From NCBI RefSeq assembly GCF_009720625.1, contig NZ_CP046266.1, positions 3,543,501-3,607,500 on the forward strand: a DNA stretch of 64,000 nt, written 5' to 3'. This stretch comes from Metabacillus sediminilitoris. GTDB lineage: Bacteria > Bacillota > Bacilli > Bacillales > Bacillaceae. This document shows positions 8,364 to 17,551 of this stretch, piece by piece. The notes under the pieces are model-generated. The model made no database searches and had not been told where the DNA came from. It worked only from the letters and a program-made list of their open reading frames with translations. The translations under genes and the position numbers were made by a program. How positions within the stretch are numbered: position 1 is the stretch's first letter; every line of letters starts with the position of its first letter.

Positions 8364-8722
8364 TTTCCCACTACCCTTCTAACTATAGTACTATAATGAT
8401 ATCATATCTCGATTTTGTAGGATCAATTTATTAAAAATCACTACTAGATTCTATTTTTTCAAGTATAATAAAGTATATGGATTAATAAATTGAAGGCCAA
8501 AAACGTGCACCATCAGTCTTCTCGAAATCGTCTGATTAGGACGTCCTCATGTCCTTTGTCTGATTTTAACGAAAAGCAGGTATCCCTTTTATCCTAATAA
8601 CTATCACTTATTCCTGAGGGCAAAAAAAGGGATCGTTTATTTAGTTACATATGAAATATTGGCAAAGTAGATTTTCGATTTTTTAACATCTCCATAAACT
8701 TCATTTTCTTCCTACTAAGGAG
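8364..8722. other. Intergenic stretch between pepQ-type gene and small membrane gene
   Basis: About 360 bases that should contain two divergent promoters. No coding frame or stable terminator was found. A short pair of repeats (AGGACGTCCTCATGTCCTTTG near 8537) is the only visible pattern. Confidence 0.3.
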
Positions 8723-8731
8723 TTGTTGTTC

Positions 8732-8965
8732 GTGCTTCAATGGTTAAAACATAAGTTGGTACCAATGCTATGTATTATTGGAATCCTTGCCCCAATTATC
8801 GGGATGATCTTGATTGATACTTTTTATTTTAGTACTGTTTTCGGTTGGATCATTGGTTTTTGCTGTTTTGTTATCTCTTACATTATTGTAAGCAAAAGAC
8901 CTGATGAAGAAGAAACATCATCAACATCTTCTCCCAGTGAAAATCGAGTTGGAGGGGGTGGTTAA
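8732..8965 (+). CDS. Small membrane protein whose 3' end runs into a group II intron
   Basis: 77-aa protein I do not recognise. The N-terminus MLQWLKHKLVPMLCIIGILA and a second stretch (VFGWIIGFCCFVISYIIV) give two membrane helices, followed by a polar tail (SKRPDEEETSSTSSPSEN). GTG at 8732 is 10 bases behind AAGGAG. From about 8944 the frame enters the antisense of intron domain VI, so the last residues (RVGGGG) are intron-derived and the original C-terminus may be lost. It converges on korB. Confidence 0.55.
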   Translation: MLQWLKHKLVPMLCIIGILAPIIGMILIDTFYFSTVFGWIIGFCCFVISYIIVSKRPDEEETSSTSSPSENRVGGGG

Positions 8966-9672
8966 CCCCCAAACCTCTCACACCACCATACGTAACGTTC
9001 GGTTTACGGCGGTTCAATTAAGTCCGACGTAAAATTTAAATCTATGATATAAACTTTTAAGTCCTCGATTATTCCAATAGGAATTATTGGGGGTTTTGTG
9101 TAGAATTGGACTACAGACTTTTTCTTACCCATTCATAAAATTTTTTATATTTACTTGGTGTATCCGCTAAATCTCTGCCTCCACCCTTTTGAAGGCCCCC
9201 GATGGAATTCACCACTTCCTCCTTCAAGTAAGTCCTTTGGCATTGTCTGCTTCTGCACAAGAATTGTATGCCTTGTTCTCGTTCTTCCTAATGTTCAGTC
9301 ATCCCTTACCTTCTCGAGTTAGGTAAAGTACTATGACCTCTGCTGACTTCTGCTGTTCAGCTATCTATCACTAAATAGGTTAGCAAGTGTACAAGGCTTT
9401 ACAATCAGACCTCCTATAAGAGTACAACCTTTCCATCTATCTATCTATTTCATTTACTCTCTACCACCTTCGGCAAAAGGGACTTAGTTTTGTATGCAAA
9501 CTCATCCAATGTATCTAACCTTATATGAAGTGCGTGTCCCTCAGATCTGAGTTTGCCGGCCGCTTCCTTAAGATTCCGCAAAACCGCGGACACCCCCGCG
9601 TTGAGCTACTGTTACTTCTGCCTTCACAGTTCGGGACTTTCACCCAAAAAATTGCACCCATGCTGGGCACAC
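8944..9672 (-). mobile_element. ORF-less group II intron
   Basis: The minus strand begins GTGTGCCCAGCATGGGTGCA, the conserved group II 5' end, followed by GGGTGAAAGTCCCGAACTGT and GCAGAAGTAACAG of domain I. At the other end are a domain V hairpin (8983-9014, ACCGCCGTA pairing with TATGGTGGT) and a domain VI stem (8944-8981) ending CTCGAT with an unpaired A. Both ends therefore look intact. Family members usually carry a reverse transcriptase in domain IV; here the element is only 729 nt and holds a 33-codon remnant. It sits a few bases behind the korB terminator. Ends were set by motif and could be off by a few bases. Confidence 0.85.
9111..9212 (-). pseudogene. Remnant of the intron reverse transcriptase/maturase frame
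   Basis: A 33-codon frame in the expected domain IV position starts with GTG directly behind AAGGAGGAAGTG, a good ribosome site, and ends SKYKKFYEWVRKSL then stop. The ending resembles the C-terminal tail of group II reverse transcriptases, so an internal deletion that joined the two ends is likely. All catalytic parts (including YADD) are missing. Confidence 0.5.
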
Positions 9673-9675
9673 CAT

Positions 9676-9710
9676 TAAAAAGGACTGATGTTATTCCATC
9701 AGTCCTTTTA
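9676..9710 (-). terminator. Terminator of korAB
   Basis: AAAAGGACTGATG / CATCAGTCCTTTTT stem-loop followed by T residues on the minus strand, 34 bases behind the korB stop. The group II intron begins four bases after it. Confidence 0.85.
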
Positions 9711-9743
9711 CAACAATAATAATTTAAGTTTTTATTGCTCTTA

Positions 9744-10613
9744 TCACATAAACTCTGCTACAAGTTTGTTAAATTCTTCTTCATTAATTGTTAACTCAGC
9801 TTCTGATAACGGTTTTTCGCTATAGCCATTAATTTGTTCTTGATATGATTTTTGTTCAGTATTTTGATAAATTAATCCTGTTACTAAGCCGTTATGTTTC
9901 ATAAGAGTTTGCATAGCAATTTCCTTATTACTCGCATCATACCCGTCAACATTCGCAAGTTTTGTTAAATTTTCTTTAAACCAGTCATAAGTATTAACCT
10001 TATTGTATGTGACACAAGGACTGAATACATTAATCAAGGAGAAACCTTTATGATTAATACCAGCTTCAATAAGTGCTGTTAAATCTTTCAAATCTGTTGA
10101 AAAACTTTGTGCAACAAAAGTGGCTCCTGCTGTTAATGCCATCTCCATAACAGATAAAGCAGATTCGATTGATCCATTTGGAGTACTCTTTGTGACAAAG
10201 CCCACATCACTTCGAGGTGATGTTTGACCTTTCGTTAATCCGTAAATTTGGTTATCCATTACGATATATGTAATGTCAATATTTCGGCGAATGGCATGAA
10301 TTGTATGTCCCATACCAATTGCAAAGCCATCACCATCACCGCCTGAAGCAATAACTGTTAAATCTCGATTTGCCATTTTTACACCTTGTGCAATAGGTAA
10401 TGACCTACCGTGAATTCCATGGAATCCATAAGAATGAATGTATCCTGAGATACGGCCAGAACAACCGATACCTGATATAACGGCTAATTGATCCGGTGTT
10501 AAACCGACATTTGCTGCAGCACGCTGAATCGCAGCCTGTACAGAAAAATCGCCGCAACCAGGACACCAATTTGGTTTTATATTATTACGGAAATCTTTAA
10601 ATGTTGTAGCCAT
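9744..10613 (-). CDS. korB: 2-oxoacid:ferredoxin oxidoreductase, beta subunit
   Basis: Thiamine-diphosphate subunit of the enzyme that decarboxylates 2-oxoglutarate (or a related 2-oxoacid) and passes electrons to ferredoxin. 289 aa. The TPP motif GGDGDGFAIGMGHTIHAIRR with MDNQIYGLTKGQ is clear. Cys in WCPGCGDF, GIGCSGR and FSPCVTYN can hold the one [4Fe-4S] cluster expected in the two-subunit enzymes. It starts one base after the korA stop, so the two are translationally coupled. The exact substrate cannot be read from the sequence; korAB is the usual name in Bacillus. Confidence 0.93.
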   Translation of the reverse strand: MATTFKDFRNNIKPNWCPGCGDFSVQAAIQRAAANVGLTPDQLAVISGIGCSGRISGYIHSYGFHGIHGRSLPIAQGVKMANRDLTVIASGGDGDGFAIGMGHTIHAIRRNIDITYIVMDNQIYGLTKGQTSPRSDVGFVTKSTPNGSIESALSVMEMALTAGATFVAQSFSTDLKDLTALIEAGINHKGFSLINVFSPCVTYNKVNTYDWFKENLTKLANVDGYDASNKEIAMQTLMKHNGLVTGLIYQNTEQKSYQEQINGYSEKPLSEAELTINEEEFNKLVAEFM

Positions 10614-10614
10614 A

Positions 10615-12351
10615 TTAGATCAACTCCTTGCATTTCGTATGAATTTCAAAAGGTAGGAAAGGATTACCATCATATTTTAACAAGGATTTAATCTTGTTTG
10701 CATGCCCTACATTCATCTTCAAAAGACTTGCCAGTTGACCAGTTGCGTTATTTTCAACAACAATTACCGTTTTAGCTGCTTCTACTAATGGTTGCATTTC
10801 CTCAGTTGGAAATGGATGAATAAGGCGGATTTGAGCATGGTTTACCTTAAATCCGTCATGTTCTAAACGACCTATTGCTTCTTCGATCGTACCTCTTGTT
10901 GAGATATAACCAACAAGTAAAATATCTGGATTTTCGTGTTTAATATTTTTATGAACTGGATTTTTAAACTGAATGTTGTTCAACTTTCTCATTCGTTTAT
11001 CCATTTGTTCAACACGATTTACTGCTGACTCTGATGGCTTACCTGATTCATCATGCTCTACACCTGTTACATGGTGAATACCATTTTTCATCCCAGGAAT
11101 CACACGTGGTGATACCCCATCTTCAGTTAGTTCATATCGTTTGAAATTTCCTTTATTCTCAAGGTCAGGTAAATCGTCCGTTTGAAGTTTGCCACGACGA
11201 ATTTCGATTTTGCTATAATCTAACGGTTCAACCGTTTGTTTCCCTAAGGAAAGCTGTAAATCTGATAAAAGAATTACTGGACATTGATATTCTTCCGCAA
11301 TATTAAAAGCCTCAATCATATCATAGAAAGCTTCTTGTACTGTACTTGGGGCGATAACCACTTTTGGAATTTCACCATGTGTACCATAAACCATCTGCAT
11401 TAAATCTGATTGCTCCTGTTTTGTTGGCAATCCTGTACTTGGACCTCCACGTTGTGTATCAACAATAACTAGTGGCTGTTCTGTCATCCCTGAAAGACCT
11501 ATTGCCTCCATCATTAGCGATAAACCAGGACCGGCTGATGCAGTAAACGTTCTTGCACCTGCATAGTTTGCACCGATAGCCATTGTACAAGCTGCAATTT
11601 CATCTTCAGTCTGGATAACTGCACCACCAAATTTAGGAAGTTTGTCAATTAAATACTCCATAATTTCGGATGCTGGTGTAATTGGATAAGCTGCCATAAA
11701 ACGGGAACCGCCTGCTAATGCACCTAATGCAATTGCATCATTCCCAATCATAAACATGCGCTTTTGATTATCTGCTTTTTCAAGAAACATATCTTGACGA
11801 TCAAATCCAAGCTCATTCTTTAAGTAATATGCTCCTGCTGCAATCGCTTCCATGTTTTTTTCTACAATTTTCTCACCTTTGCGTCCATATGTATCATTAA
11901 CGACTTCATGATATCCTTTCGGATCAATATCAAGTATTGCACTTGTTGCACCGATTGCAACCATGTTTTTCATTAAAGAAGTTCCTAATTCAGCAGCAAT
12001 TTCTGTAAATGGTACTGAATACAATGAAACATTTATCTCATCAGGGATTGATGGGTTAAATTTTGAATCAGCAAGGACGATCCCTCCATTGCGTAATTCA
12101 TTGAAATTTACATCGATTGTTTCTTGGTCAAAAGCTACTAAAATATCAAGATCATCTGAAATTGCACGAACTTGTGTTGTGCTAACACGGATTTTATTAT
12201 TCGTATGACCACCTTTAATACGTGATGAAAAATGGCGATATCCATATAAATAATAGCCTAGTCGGTTTAATGCAATAGAGAATACCTCACCAGTACTTTC
12301 AATCCCTTCTCCTTGCTGTCCCCCAACTTTCCAAGAAAGTTGACTTATCAT
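10615..12351 (-). CDS. korA: 2-oxoacid:ferredoxin oxidoreductase, fused gamma-alpha subunit
   Basis: 578-aa partner of KorB. The N-terminal ~190 residues are the gamma domain (GGQQGEGIESTGEVFS, RHFSSRIKGGHT). The rest is the alpha domain (GSRFMAAYPITPASEIMEYL, TASAGPGLSLMMEAIGLSG), ending with the transketolase C-terminal-like part (LLVGYISTRGTIEEAI). The fusion is normal for Bacillus and aerobic archaeal-type enzymes. The ATG follows GAGGGGTG. The pair lies behind spoVS and a dipeptidase gene as in the B. cereus group. It gives an alternative to the NAD-linked 2-oxoglutarate dehydrogenase. Confidence 0.93.
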   Translation of the reverse strand: MISQLSWKVGGQQGEGIESTGEVFSIALNRLGYYLYGYRHFSSRIKGGHTNNKIRVSTTQVRAISDDLDILVAFDQETIDVNFNELRNGGIVLADSKFNPSIPDEINVSLYSVPFTEIAAELGTSLMKNMVAIGATSAILDIDPKGYHEVVNDTYGRKGEKIVEKNMEAIAAGAYYLKNELGFDRQDMFLEKADNQKRMFMIGNDAIALGALAGGSRFMAAYPITPASEIMEYLIDKLPKFGGAVIQTEDEIAACTMAIGANYAGARTFTASAGPGLSLMMEAIGLSGMTEQPLVIVDTQRGGPSTGLPTKQEQSDLMQMVYGTHGEIPKVVIAPSTVQEAFYDMIEAFNIAEEYQCPVILLSDLQLSLGKQTVEPLDYSKIEIRRGKLQTDDLPDLENKGNFKRYELTEDGVSPRVIPGMKNGIHHVTGVEHDESGKPSESAVNRVEQMDKRMRKLNNIQFKNPVHKNIKHENPDILLVGYISTRGTIEEAIGRLEHDGFKVNHAQIRLIHPFPTEEMQPLVEAAKTVIVVENNATGQLASLLKMNVGHANKIKSLLKYDGNPFLPFEIHTKCKELI

Positions 12352-12629
12352 GTACTTGCACCCCTCTTATTTCTCAAAATTTTATTATGTTGTATTGATA
12401 CGAATTAACTTAAGTGGAAACATTTCTTGTCCATTTTCTTGCCAATCGTCTTTCAAGCTATTAAAAATACTTCATCTTTTGTTAGGTTTATTTAAATCTG
12501 ACGACTATGAATGATATTCCACTAAACTTTTATAATTGTAGACCTTGAAAGAAAAAAAAACAAGAGTTTCGCTTAAAATAATAGGTGAGTTTTTTAACTT
12601 TTCTGTTAATTCCTAAAATTCTAACTAAT

Positions 12630-13553
12630 TTAAAATGTTATGTGATCTTCAAAGTTTTGATAAAGAAATTTCTTTACTGTTGTCTCAGGATAGTGCTTTA
12701 ATAATCGATTAATAAAATGATCATAGCATGAATAATTGTCTAACCCATTTATCGTTTCATCAATTCCATCAAAATCTGATCCAAAACCAATATGATTTTC
12801 TCCACCAATTGAACATAGATAATCTATATGTTTCAGAACATCTGAGATACTGGATTGATGATTCGTGGAAATAAAAGATGGAACAAATGTTACACCGATC
12901 ATTCCATTTTTTTTAAATAAAGCAACAATTTGTTCATCTTTTAAATTCCTAACATGCGGACAAAGTTTATACACATTAGAGTGTGAAGTAATTGGAAACT
13001 CTGCAATGTCAAGAGCCTCCCAAAAGCTCCTTTCGCTTGAATGAGATAAATCAGTCCAAAGCTTTTGCTCATTTAAAAAATTTATTACTGTCCTCCCAAA
13101 ATTAGTTAGACCGCCATTTCTTTTTTCAAGGGCACCATCTGCAACAAGATTGGCATAATTCCACGTTAATCCCACTGATCGAATGCCTAATTGATAAAGC
13201 AGTTCTAAATTTTCAAGCCTATCACCAATTGCATCACAACCTTCTAATGTCAATATCGCCCCGATTTCGTTTTCAGATAGTTTGGATATGTCTGATTTAG
13301 TTTTAATTAATTTTACTTCAGGATATTTTTGCAACACTTTTTGATAGAATAAATTTATCTGCGCATGGGCTGCATTCAAACGATTTGTAAATGGGACATC
13401 TTCAGGGATGTAAATGGCAAAACATTGGATATTGTTTTTTATATTTTTTAGCTTTGAAATTGAAACATGTAACCGTTTATCATCATATACATTTATATTA
13501 GGATCTCTCCAAACCTTAAATAGCATATCACAGTGTGCATCAAATAATTTCAT
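12630..13553 (-). CDS. Membrane-dipeptidase family (M19) zinc dipeptidase
   Basis: 307-aa renal-dipeptidase-like enzyme that cleaves dipeptides. Zinc ligands are visible: DAHCD near the start, LEGCDAIG, DLSHSS, ITSHSNVY and GFGSDFDGI. No signal peptide is seen, so it should be cytoplasmic in this organism. The ATG follows GGGAGAGG. It lies between spoVS and korAB, its usual place in several Bacillus genomes, but gaps of 240-280 bases separate it from both neighbours. No terminator is obvious behind it. Confidence 0.9.
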   Translation of the reverse strand: MKLFDAHCDMLFKVWRDPNINVYDDKRLHVSISKLKNIKNNIQCFAIYIPEDVPFTNRLNAAHAQINLFYQKVLQKYPEVKLIKTKSDISKLSENEIGAILTLEGCDAIGDRLENLELLYQLGIRSVGLTWNYANLVADGALEKRNGGLTNFGRTVINFLNEQKLWTDLSHSSERSFWEALDIAEFPITSHSNVYKLCPHVRNLKDEQIVALFKKNGMIGVTFVPSFISTNHQSSISDVLKHIDYLCSIGGENHIGFGSDFDGIDETINGLDNYSCYDHFINRLLKHYPETTVKKFLYQNFEDHITF

Positions 13554-13721
13554 CTAATCAACCTCTCCCTCATACCGATCTTTTCAACATTTTCATCACT
13601 CTTTGAAAATTACATGTTCGTCACCATTTGAGTTATTTTACGCTCTATCACCAATTATTTATTAAAACACAAGCCTGCATAGCGATTTTTTGATTGAAAA
13701 TAAAATTTATCCCTTATCTAC

Positions 13722-13757
13722 AAACAAGGGGCTGACTCATTGAGCCAACCCCTTGTC
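13722..13757 (-). terminator. Palindromic terminator behind spoVS
   Basis: ACAAGGGG / CCCCTTGT with an inner stem (minus strand GGCTC, loop, GAGTCAG). The T-run on the minus strand is poor (TTGTTTGT). It carries the GGCTGACTC motif found in other 3' palindromes of the window. Confidence 0.6.
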
Positions 13758-13791
13758 AAACTTCCGGCAGTGTTTGCATATTACATAATCT

Positions 13792-14052
13792 TTATCGAGG
13801 CTCGACAATGAGTTTAATTGCCGTACGCTCTTCTCCATCTATTTGAATATCAGTAAAAGCAGGTATACAAATCAAATCCACACCACTAGGTGCTACAAAT
13901 CCCCTTGCAATAGCTACAGCTTTAACTGCTTGATTAAGTGCTCCAGCTCCAATAGCTTGGATCTCAGCATTTCCTCGCTCTCTTAAAACTCCAGCTAATG
14001 CACCAGCGACAGAATTAGGATTAGATTTTGCTGAAACTTTTAATATTTCCAT
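13792..14052 (-). CDS. spoVS: Stage V sporulation protein S
   Basis: 86-aa protein needed for progress past stage V and for coat assembly in B. subtilis; an Alba-like fold. The sequence MEILKVSAKSNPNSVAGALA followed by GVLRERGNAEIQAIGAGALN is one of the most conserved in spore formers. ATG at 14052 is 7 bases behind GGGGGAAC; a longer frame from 14076 starts upstream of the ribosome site. A sigma-H-type promoter lies about 130 bases upstream, in accord with its known control. Confidence 0.97.
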   Translation of the reverse strand: MEILKVSAKSNPNSVAGALAGVLRERGNAEIQAIGAGALNQAVKAVAIARGFVAPSGVDLICIPAFTDIQIDGEERTAIKLIVEPR

Positions 14053-14177
14053 TTCTAGTTCCCCCTTATTTTTCAATGAATCCTCGAGTGTTCATTAGAA
14101 CAATCATTGGCATATTTTGTTTAAAAGGGATCCCCTATCCCCTTCCAAACAGTGGTAGTTCCTTATCCATTGATACT

Positions 14178-14207
14178 ATATTCACTAGAAATGGAAAGTA
14201 TTCCTGC
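14178..14207 (-). promoter_or_regulatory. Sigma-H promoter of spoVS
   Basis: On the minus strand GCAGGAATA, 12 bases, AGTGAATAT matches the sigma-H pattern RNAGGAWWW, 11-12 bases, RNNGAATWW. It lies upstream of spoVS, which is sigma-H dependent in B. subtilis. Confidence 0.65.
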
Positions 14208-14325
14208 TTGTTCGTACATTAATTTGAAAATTTTAATCAACTCAACACCCTGAAATCTCTACAATCATATTCACCCACTAAGTTCTCGTATTTTTTATCC
14301 ATGTAGTTTTTACTGTAAACTTAAC

Positions 14326-15120
14326 TTATTCAAAAAACATATGGTCATCATTAATAAGAATTCGGTCAATTTTTTTTGCTTGACCAGTTTTTTCATTAAT
14401 GTCTATGACAACTGCACTTAATTGTGTCCTTCCTTCTGCCACATCATGTCTGACAGGTAAATTGGTTAAAAACCTTTTCAAAATCATCTCACGGTTAACC
14501 CCTAATATACCATCGTATGGTCCAGTCATTCCTACATCTGTTATGAACGCCGTACCTTTATCTAAAATACGCTCGTCTGCAGTTTGTACATGTGTATGGG
14601 TACCTACTACAGCTGATACTTTTCCATCTAAATACCAACCCATAGCTTGCTTTTCACTTGTTGCTTCAGCATGGAAATCCACAAAGATAATCGAAGTCCT
14701 CTTTTTTGCTTCTGCAATAAGTTCATCTGCTTTTTTAAAAGGACAATCAGATGGTGGTAAAAAAGCGCGCCCTTGTAGGTTAATGACCGCTATTTCTTTT
14801 CCTGCAGTTGTTACAAAAGCTATTCCTTTACCAGGGTTATCCTCTGGAAAATTAGCAGGTCGAATCATTTTATTTGCTTGATCAATGAAGTCAAATATTT
14901 CACGATTATCCCATGTATGATTCCCCATTGTAATAACATGTGCACCATATTCTATGAACTGCTGATATATTTTTTCTGTTATTCCTTTTCCATGTGCAGC
15001 ATTCTCCCCATTAATAATAACCACATGCGGATTATATTTCGTTTTTAATTTCGGCAGGTATTCTTTAACCATTTCTCGACCAGGTGATCCAAATACATCA
15101 CCAACAAATAATATTTTCAT
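14326..15120 (-). CDS. ymdB: YmdB family metallophosphoesterase
   Basis: 264-aa phosphodiesterase that in B. subtilis hydrolyses 2',3'-cyclic AMP and affects biofilm and colony fate. Metal-binding motifs are visible in order: LFVGDVFGSPGREMV, INGENAAHGKGIT, MGNHTWDN, FVDFHAEATSEK and VGTHTHVQTADE. ATG at 15120 gives MKILFVGDVFG; the longer frame to 15183 adds a basic non-homologous tail. It lies downstream of rny (ymdA), the normal operon order. A GC-rich palindromic repeat separates the two genes. Confidence 0.95.
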   Translation of the reverse strand: MKILFVGDVFGSPGREMVKEYLPKLKTKYNPHVVIINGENAAHGKGITEKIYQQFIEYGAHVITMGNHTWDNREIFDFIDQANKMIRPANFPEDNPGKGIAFVTTAGKEIAVINLQGRAFLPPSDCPFKKADELIAEAKKRTSIIFVDFHAEATSEKQAMGWYLDGKVSAVVGTHTHVQTADERILDKGTAFITDVGMTGPYDGILGVNREMILKRFLTNLPVRHDVAEGRTQLSAVVIDINEKTGQAKKIDRILINDDHMFFE

Positions 15121-15237
15121 AATTGAGGCCCTCTCTACTATCAGTTTTCTTTTCGATTCTTTACGAAACTTAGTCTTACACATATTTTAAAAAGCTGTTT
15201 TCGCAAACTTTATTGCTATTTATCAAGTAGTGCGGTG

Positions 15238-15370
15238 TGGTTGATTGCAGCGAGAGGATGTTCTATTTCCGCGGGGCTTGCTGTGATCCTCTACGGCGTA
15301 AACGCACGCATTAGTCTCACCTGTCCCGCTGCTCTATGCAGGAGTCTCGCAATCTGCTCCAATCAACCTT
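15238..15370. repeat. GC-rich palindromic Bacillaceae intergenic repeat
   Basis: A 130-base element richer in GC than its surroundings, with ends TGGTTGATTG and CAATCAACC as inverted repeats. Inside are CCGCGGGGCTTG, TCTCACCTGTCCCGCTGCTC and GCAGGAGTCTCGC. From memory this matches a highly repeated intergenic element of Bacillaceae chromosomes; this copy is degenerate. It lies between rny and ymdB. Confidence 0.65.
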
Positions 15371-15420
15371 AAATAATTTTCGATTTAAAAGCAACAATCT
15401 CTTAGAGAAAAAGAGCCTTT

Positions 15421-15456
15421 TAAAAAAATAAAGTGGCGCATTTCTGCACCACTTTA
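15421..15456 (-). terminator. Terminator of rny
   Basis: AAAGTGG(T)GC / GC(G)CCACTTT stem starting at the rny stop codon, followed on the minus strand by ATTTTTTTA. Confidence 0.85.
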
Positions 15457-17016
15457 TTTTGCATATTCAACAGCTCTTGTTTCACGAATAACAGTAACTT
15501 TAATGTGACCTGGATAATCAAGTTCTTCTTCAATTCTTTTACGGATGTCTCTAGCCAGGCGATGTGCTTGTAGATCGTCAATACTGTCTGGTTTTACCAT
15601 AATTCGTACTTCACGACCTGCTTGTATCGCAAACGACTTCTCAACACCGTCATAAGATTCAGAGATCTCCTCAAGTTTTTCTAGACGGCGAATATAGTTT
15701 TCAAGCGTCTCACTTCGAGCACCAGGTCTAGCAGCTGATAACGCATCTGCTGCTGCAACTATAACGGCAATGATTGACGTTGGTTCTGTGTCACCATGAT
15801 GTGAAGCAATACTGTTAATCACAACAGGATGCTCTTTATATTTTGTTCCAAGTTCCACACCAATCTCTACGTGACTTCCTTCAACTTCATGGTCAATCGC
15901 TTTACCGATATCATGCAGTAGACCAGCTCTTTTAGCTAATAACACATCTTCTCCAAGTTCTGCAGCCATAAGACCTGCTAAGTATGCAACTTCCATTGAG
16001 TGTTTCAACACGTTTTGTCCGTAACTTGTTCGGAATTTCAAACGACCTAATATTTTAATTAAATCCGGATGAAGTCCATGTACACCAACCTCAAACGATG
16101 TTTGCTCTCCAACTTCACGGATGTGTTCATCAACCTCACGTCGAGATTTCTCGACCATTTCTTCAATTCGAGCAGGATGAATACGACCATCTTGAACAAG
16201 TTTGTCAAGCGCGATTCTTGCTGTTTCTCTTCGAATAGGATCAAACCCTGATAAAATAACTGCTTCAGGAGTATCATCAATAATTAGATCTATACCCGTC
16301 AAAGTTTCTAATGTTCGTATATTACGTCCTTCACGTCCAATAATACGGCCCTTCATTTCATCATTTGGAAGATTTACAACAGAAACAGTAGTTTCAGCTA
16401 CATGATCTGCTGCACAACGTTGAATAGCAAGCGACAGAATATCTTTAGCTTTCTTGTCAGCCTCTTCCTTAGCACGATTTTCGCTATCTTTAATCATTAT
16501 AGCGATATCATGTGACAGCTCATTTTCAACCTTTTCAAGAATGATCGACTTTGCTTCATCTCGTGTAAGGCTTGATATGCGTTCAAGCTCTGTTTGCTGT
16601 TTACGCACGATTTCGTCCACTTTGCTTTCCATCTCTTCAATATGCTGTTGTCTTTCATTCAGAGAACCTTCTTTTTTCTCTAGCATAACTTCTCGTTTAT
16701 CTAAAGACTCGTCCTTACGGTCAAGATTCTCTTCCTTCTGTAATAAGCGATTTTCTTGTTTTTGAAGTTCGTTTCGTCTTTCACGAACTTCCTGCTCTGC
16801 TTCTGTTCGCAATTTGTGGATTTCATCCTTTGCTTCAAGAAGTGCTTCTTTTTTCGTAGCTTCTGCATCACGCTTTGCTTTTTCGAGAATTTGTTCAGCA
16901 GCATGATTTGCTCCTGCAATTTTCGCTTCGGCAATAGATTTACGAATAAAATAGCCAACAACTGCACCGACGATTAGGCCAAGCAAAATGGAGATGATTA
17001 TTGATACGATGTCCAT
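15454..17016 (-). CDS. rny: Ribonuclease Y
   Basis: 520-aa membrane-anchored endoribonuclease that starts bulk mRNA decay. An N-terminal membrane helix ([20 protein letters not shown]) is followed by a long charged coiled coil (about 35-200), a KH domain ([15 protein letters not shown]), and an HD domain with [12 protein letters not shown] and [11 protein letters not shown] at 17016 is better spaced from AGGAGGTG than the ATG three bases earlier. Downstream is ymdB, as in Bacillus. The 500-base region upstream contains no gene, while pbpX stands there in B. subtilis. Confidence 0.97.
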   Translation of the reverse strand: MDIVSIIISILLGLIVGAVVGYFIRKSIAEAKIAGANHAAEQILEKAKRDAEATKKEALLEAKDEIHKLRTEAEQEVRERRNELQKQENRLLQKEENLDRKDESLDKREVMLEKKEGSLNERQQHIEEMESKVDEIVRKQQTELERISSLTRDEAKSIILEKVENELSHDIAIMIKDSENRAKEEADKKAKDILSLAIQRCAADHVAETTVSVVNLPNDEMKGRIIGREGRNIRTLETLTGIDLIIDDTPEAVILSGFDPIRRETARIALDKLVQDGRIHPARIEEMVEKSRREVDEHIREVGEQTSFEVGVHGLHPDLIKILGRLKFRTSYGQNVLKHSMEVAYLAGLMAAELGEDVLLAKRAGLLHDIGKAIDHEVEGSHVEIGVELGTKYKEHPVVINSIASHHGDTEPTSIIAVIVAAADALSAARPGARSETLENYIRRLEKLEEISESYDGVEKSFAIQAGREVRIMVKPDSIDDLQAHRLARDIRKRIEEELDYPGHIKVTVIRETRAVEYAK

Positions 17017-17039
17017 CATTACACCTCCTCTTGCTATGA

Positions 17040-17525
17040 ACTTGTTTTTTTTCTAGATTAAAGTGTCGGCATGTACATTGTTCAATTATAAGTTGTCAAC
17101 ATACAGCACAAAGCTTTAGATTCCATGTTGAACTTTACGTCTTATTCGAATTGTTAGGAAGACAAATTCAAGTACCAACATTTTTTGCTTTCAAAATGCT
17201 TCAATCATCATTCTACAAAATTGTAAAATATACATCCTAATTGTAAATGTGTGTATTTTTCTTGTCAAGCCTGTCATGATAACGATTAAAGGTACTCAAC
17301 CAATTGCCAATCATGTAGCTGTTATTCCAATTGTCGAAAATAAGTGATGCGTTTGTAGAATTATGTCATATTATATATAGTTTTGACGCATTTCTTCTGA
17401 AGATTATATCCAAATATGTTAATTATAATAAGAGAATTATGTATTCTATTATTTTATTAAAATATAGGATGATGAAAATATTATTTTTATATATAGTTAT
17501 TATTTAAAAATATTTTATGAATTAA
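17040..17525. other. AT-rich intergenic region upstream of rny
   Basis: About 490 bases with no supported coding frame on either strand. It must hold the rny promoter. The part nearest recA is very AT-rich with several TATATA runs. Confidence 0.4.
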
Positions 17526-17551
17526 TAAAAAAAGGGCTGATGCCCTTTTTA
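17526..17551 (-). terminator. Terminator of recA
   Basis: AAAAAGGGC / GCCCTTTTT stem with a four-base loop and a T-run on the minus strand; it overlaps the recA stop codon. Confidence 0.88.

Noticed and set aside
9525..9719. Open frame of 64 codons on the plus strand
   Set aside because: It lies antisense within the 5' part of the group II intron and has no ribosome site.
14028..14222. Open frame of 64 codons on the plus strand
   Set aside because: It overlaps the spoVS start and sigma-H promoter and shows no coding character.
14399..14881. 160-codon plus-strand frame inside ymdB
   Set aside because: Shadow of the well-supported ymdB gene; composition is that of an antisense frame.
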